Positions 4,689-5,131 of a stretch of DNA of 5,131 nt are shown here, piece by piece. The notes beneath the pieces were generated by a model. That model had not been told where the DNA came from and did not search any database. It saw only the letters and a list, made by a program, of their open reading frames with translations. Within the stretch, counting starts at the first letter, position 1, and every line of letters begins with the position of its first letter. A program made the translations under genes and the position numbers. The stretch is from Planctomycetota bacterium (GTDB lineage: Bacteria; Planctomycetota; Phycisphaerae; UBA1845; CAIVHJ01): the NCBI GenBank assembly GCA_022573485.1, contig JACZTW010000271.1:1-5131 (forward strand), in the 5' to 3' direction.

Positions 4689-5131
4689 ATGATCGTCGAT
4701 GCCTATACGCACATCTGGGAATCGCCCCAACAACTCGGTCGCACGGTTGACCACCTCTTGCCGCGAGCGCGGCGGCTGCGCCAAGTGGTAGCATCAACCA
4801 TCGCTCAAGCAGAACTCGATACCGACGCCCCGACGGCTTCTCCCCCGCAACATTTGGCAGCCTGCGAACACGCCGACCGCACGATCGTCGTCGGCTTCAA
4901 GAGCCGTTATCTCGGCGCCAACGTCCCCAATGATTACGTGGCGGAATACGTCCAGCAGCATTCGGATCGGATGATCGGTTTCGCGGGCGTGGATCCGGCA
5001 AACGTGCGGGAGGCGCTTTCGGATGTGGATCATGCCTATCACGACCTCGGCATGAAGGGTGTGGCCATTGCTCCGGCGGCCCAGGACTTCCACCCTGCGG
5101 GAACGAACGCCTGTCGCGTGTATGAGAAGCT
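4689..5131 (+). CDS. Amidohydrolase_2 family protein, N-terminal part (3' end outside window)
   Basis: The frame is open from the ATG at 4689 to the window edge, with 147 complete codons visible. The start MIVDAYTHIWESPQQLG is the beta-1 strand of the amidohydrolase_2 TIM barrel (PF04909), and RMIGFAGVDP (about 100-109), HDLGMKGVAIAPAAQDFHP and VYEK match the family's mid-barrel blocks. Members hydrolyse or decarboxylate small ring or ester substrates in the cytoplasm; the substrate cannot be told from this fragment. The usual metal-binding HxH of the first strand reads Y6-T-H8, so the first metal-binding His is replaced by Tyr. No strong ribosome binding site is seen upstream, but a promoter is placed correctly and this ATG opens exactly at the conserved strand, so the start is likely. 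The remaining metal ligands would lie beyond the window. Confidence 0.87.
   Translation, partial: MIVDAYTHIWESPQQLGRTVDHLLPRARRLRQVVASTIAQAELDTDAPTASPPQHLAACEHADRTIVVGFKSRYLGANVPNDYVAEYVQQHSDRMIGFAGVDPANVREALSDVDHAYHDLGMKGVAIAPAAQDFHPAGTNACRVYEK

Overview
The window is GC-rich chromosomal DNA with compact genes, many exported proteins and lipoproteins, and good sigma70-type promoters. The mix of an FtsK translocase with a very acidic tail, several small lipoproteins, a secreted DsbA-like protein with a coiled-coil stalk and an amidohydrolase_2 protein is most like a Planctomycetota genome. This is inference from protein style; no rRNA or tRNA is present to confirm it.

Layout, left to right. 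(1) 1-860 (+): the 3' part of an ftsK/spoIIIE gene, from just before Walker B through the gamma winged-helix domain to an acidic tail. (2) 942-1364 (+): an unrecognised small lipoprotein behind a strong promoter with almost no leader. It converges, with only 2 bp between stop codons, on (3) 1367-1705 (-), a complete pterin-4a-carbinolamine dehydratase. (4) 1706-2051: mostly non-coding, holding the putative promoter of (5) 2052-2873 (+), an exported thioredoxin-fold CGYC protein that ends at a clear intrinsic terminator (2905-2940). (6) 2984-4314 (-): two lipoprotein genes in one direction, a BamE/SmpA-like protein followed by a putative serine alpha/beta hydrolase. (7) 4315-4688: a divergent intergenic region with two promoters pointing outwards. 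Between them is a 142-bp MITE-like element with terminal inverted repeats, an 8-bp direct repeat on each side and two internal hairpins. (8) 4689-5131 (+): the start of an amidohydrolase_2 gene that runs off the window.

The genes do not form one pathway. The common theme is the cell envelope: one DNA translocase, three lipoproteins and one periplasmic-type disulfide protein, with two small metabolic enzymes between them. I see no defence system, CRISPR array, tRNA, rRNA or complete insertion sequence. The most noteworthy structure is the small mobile-element-like repeat at 4412-4569. Its internal hairpins differ from each other almost entirely by compensatory changes, and in the reconstructed empty site its target lies at the junction of two other hairpins.
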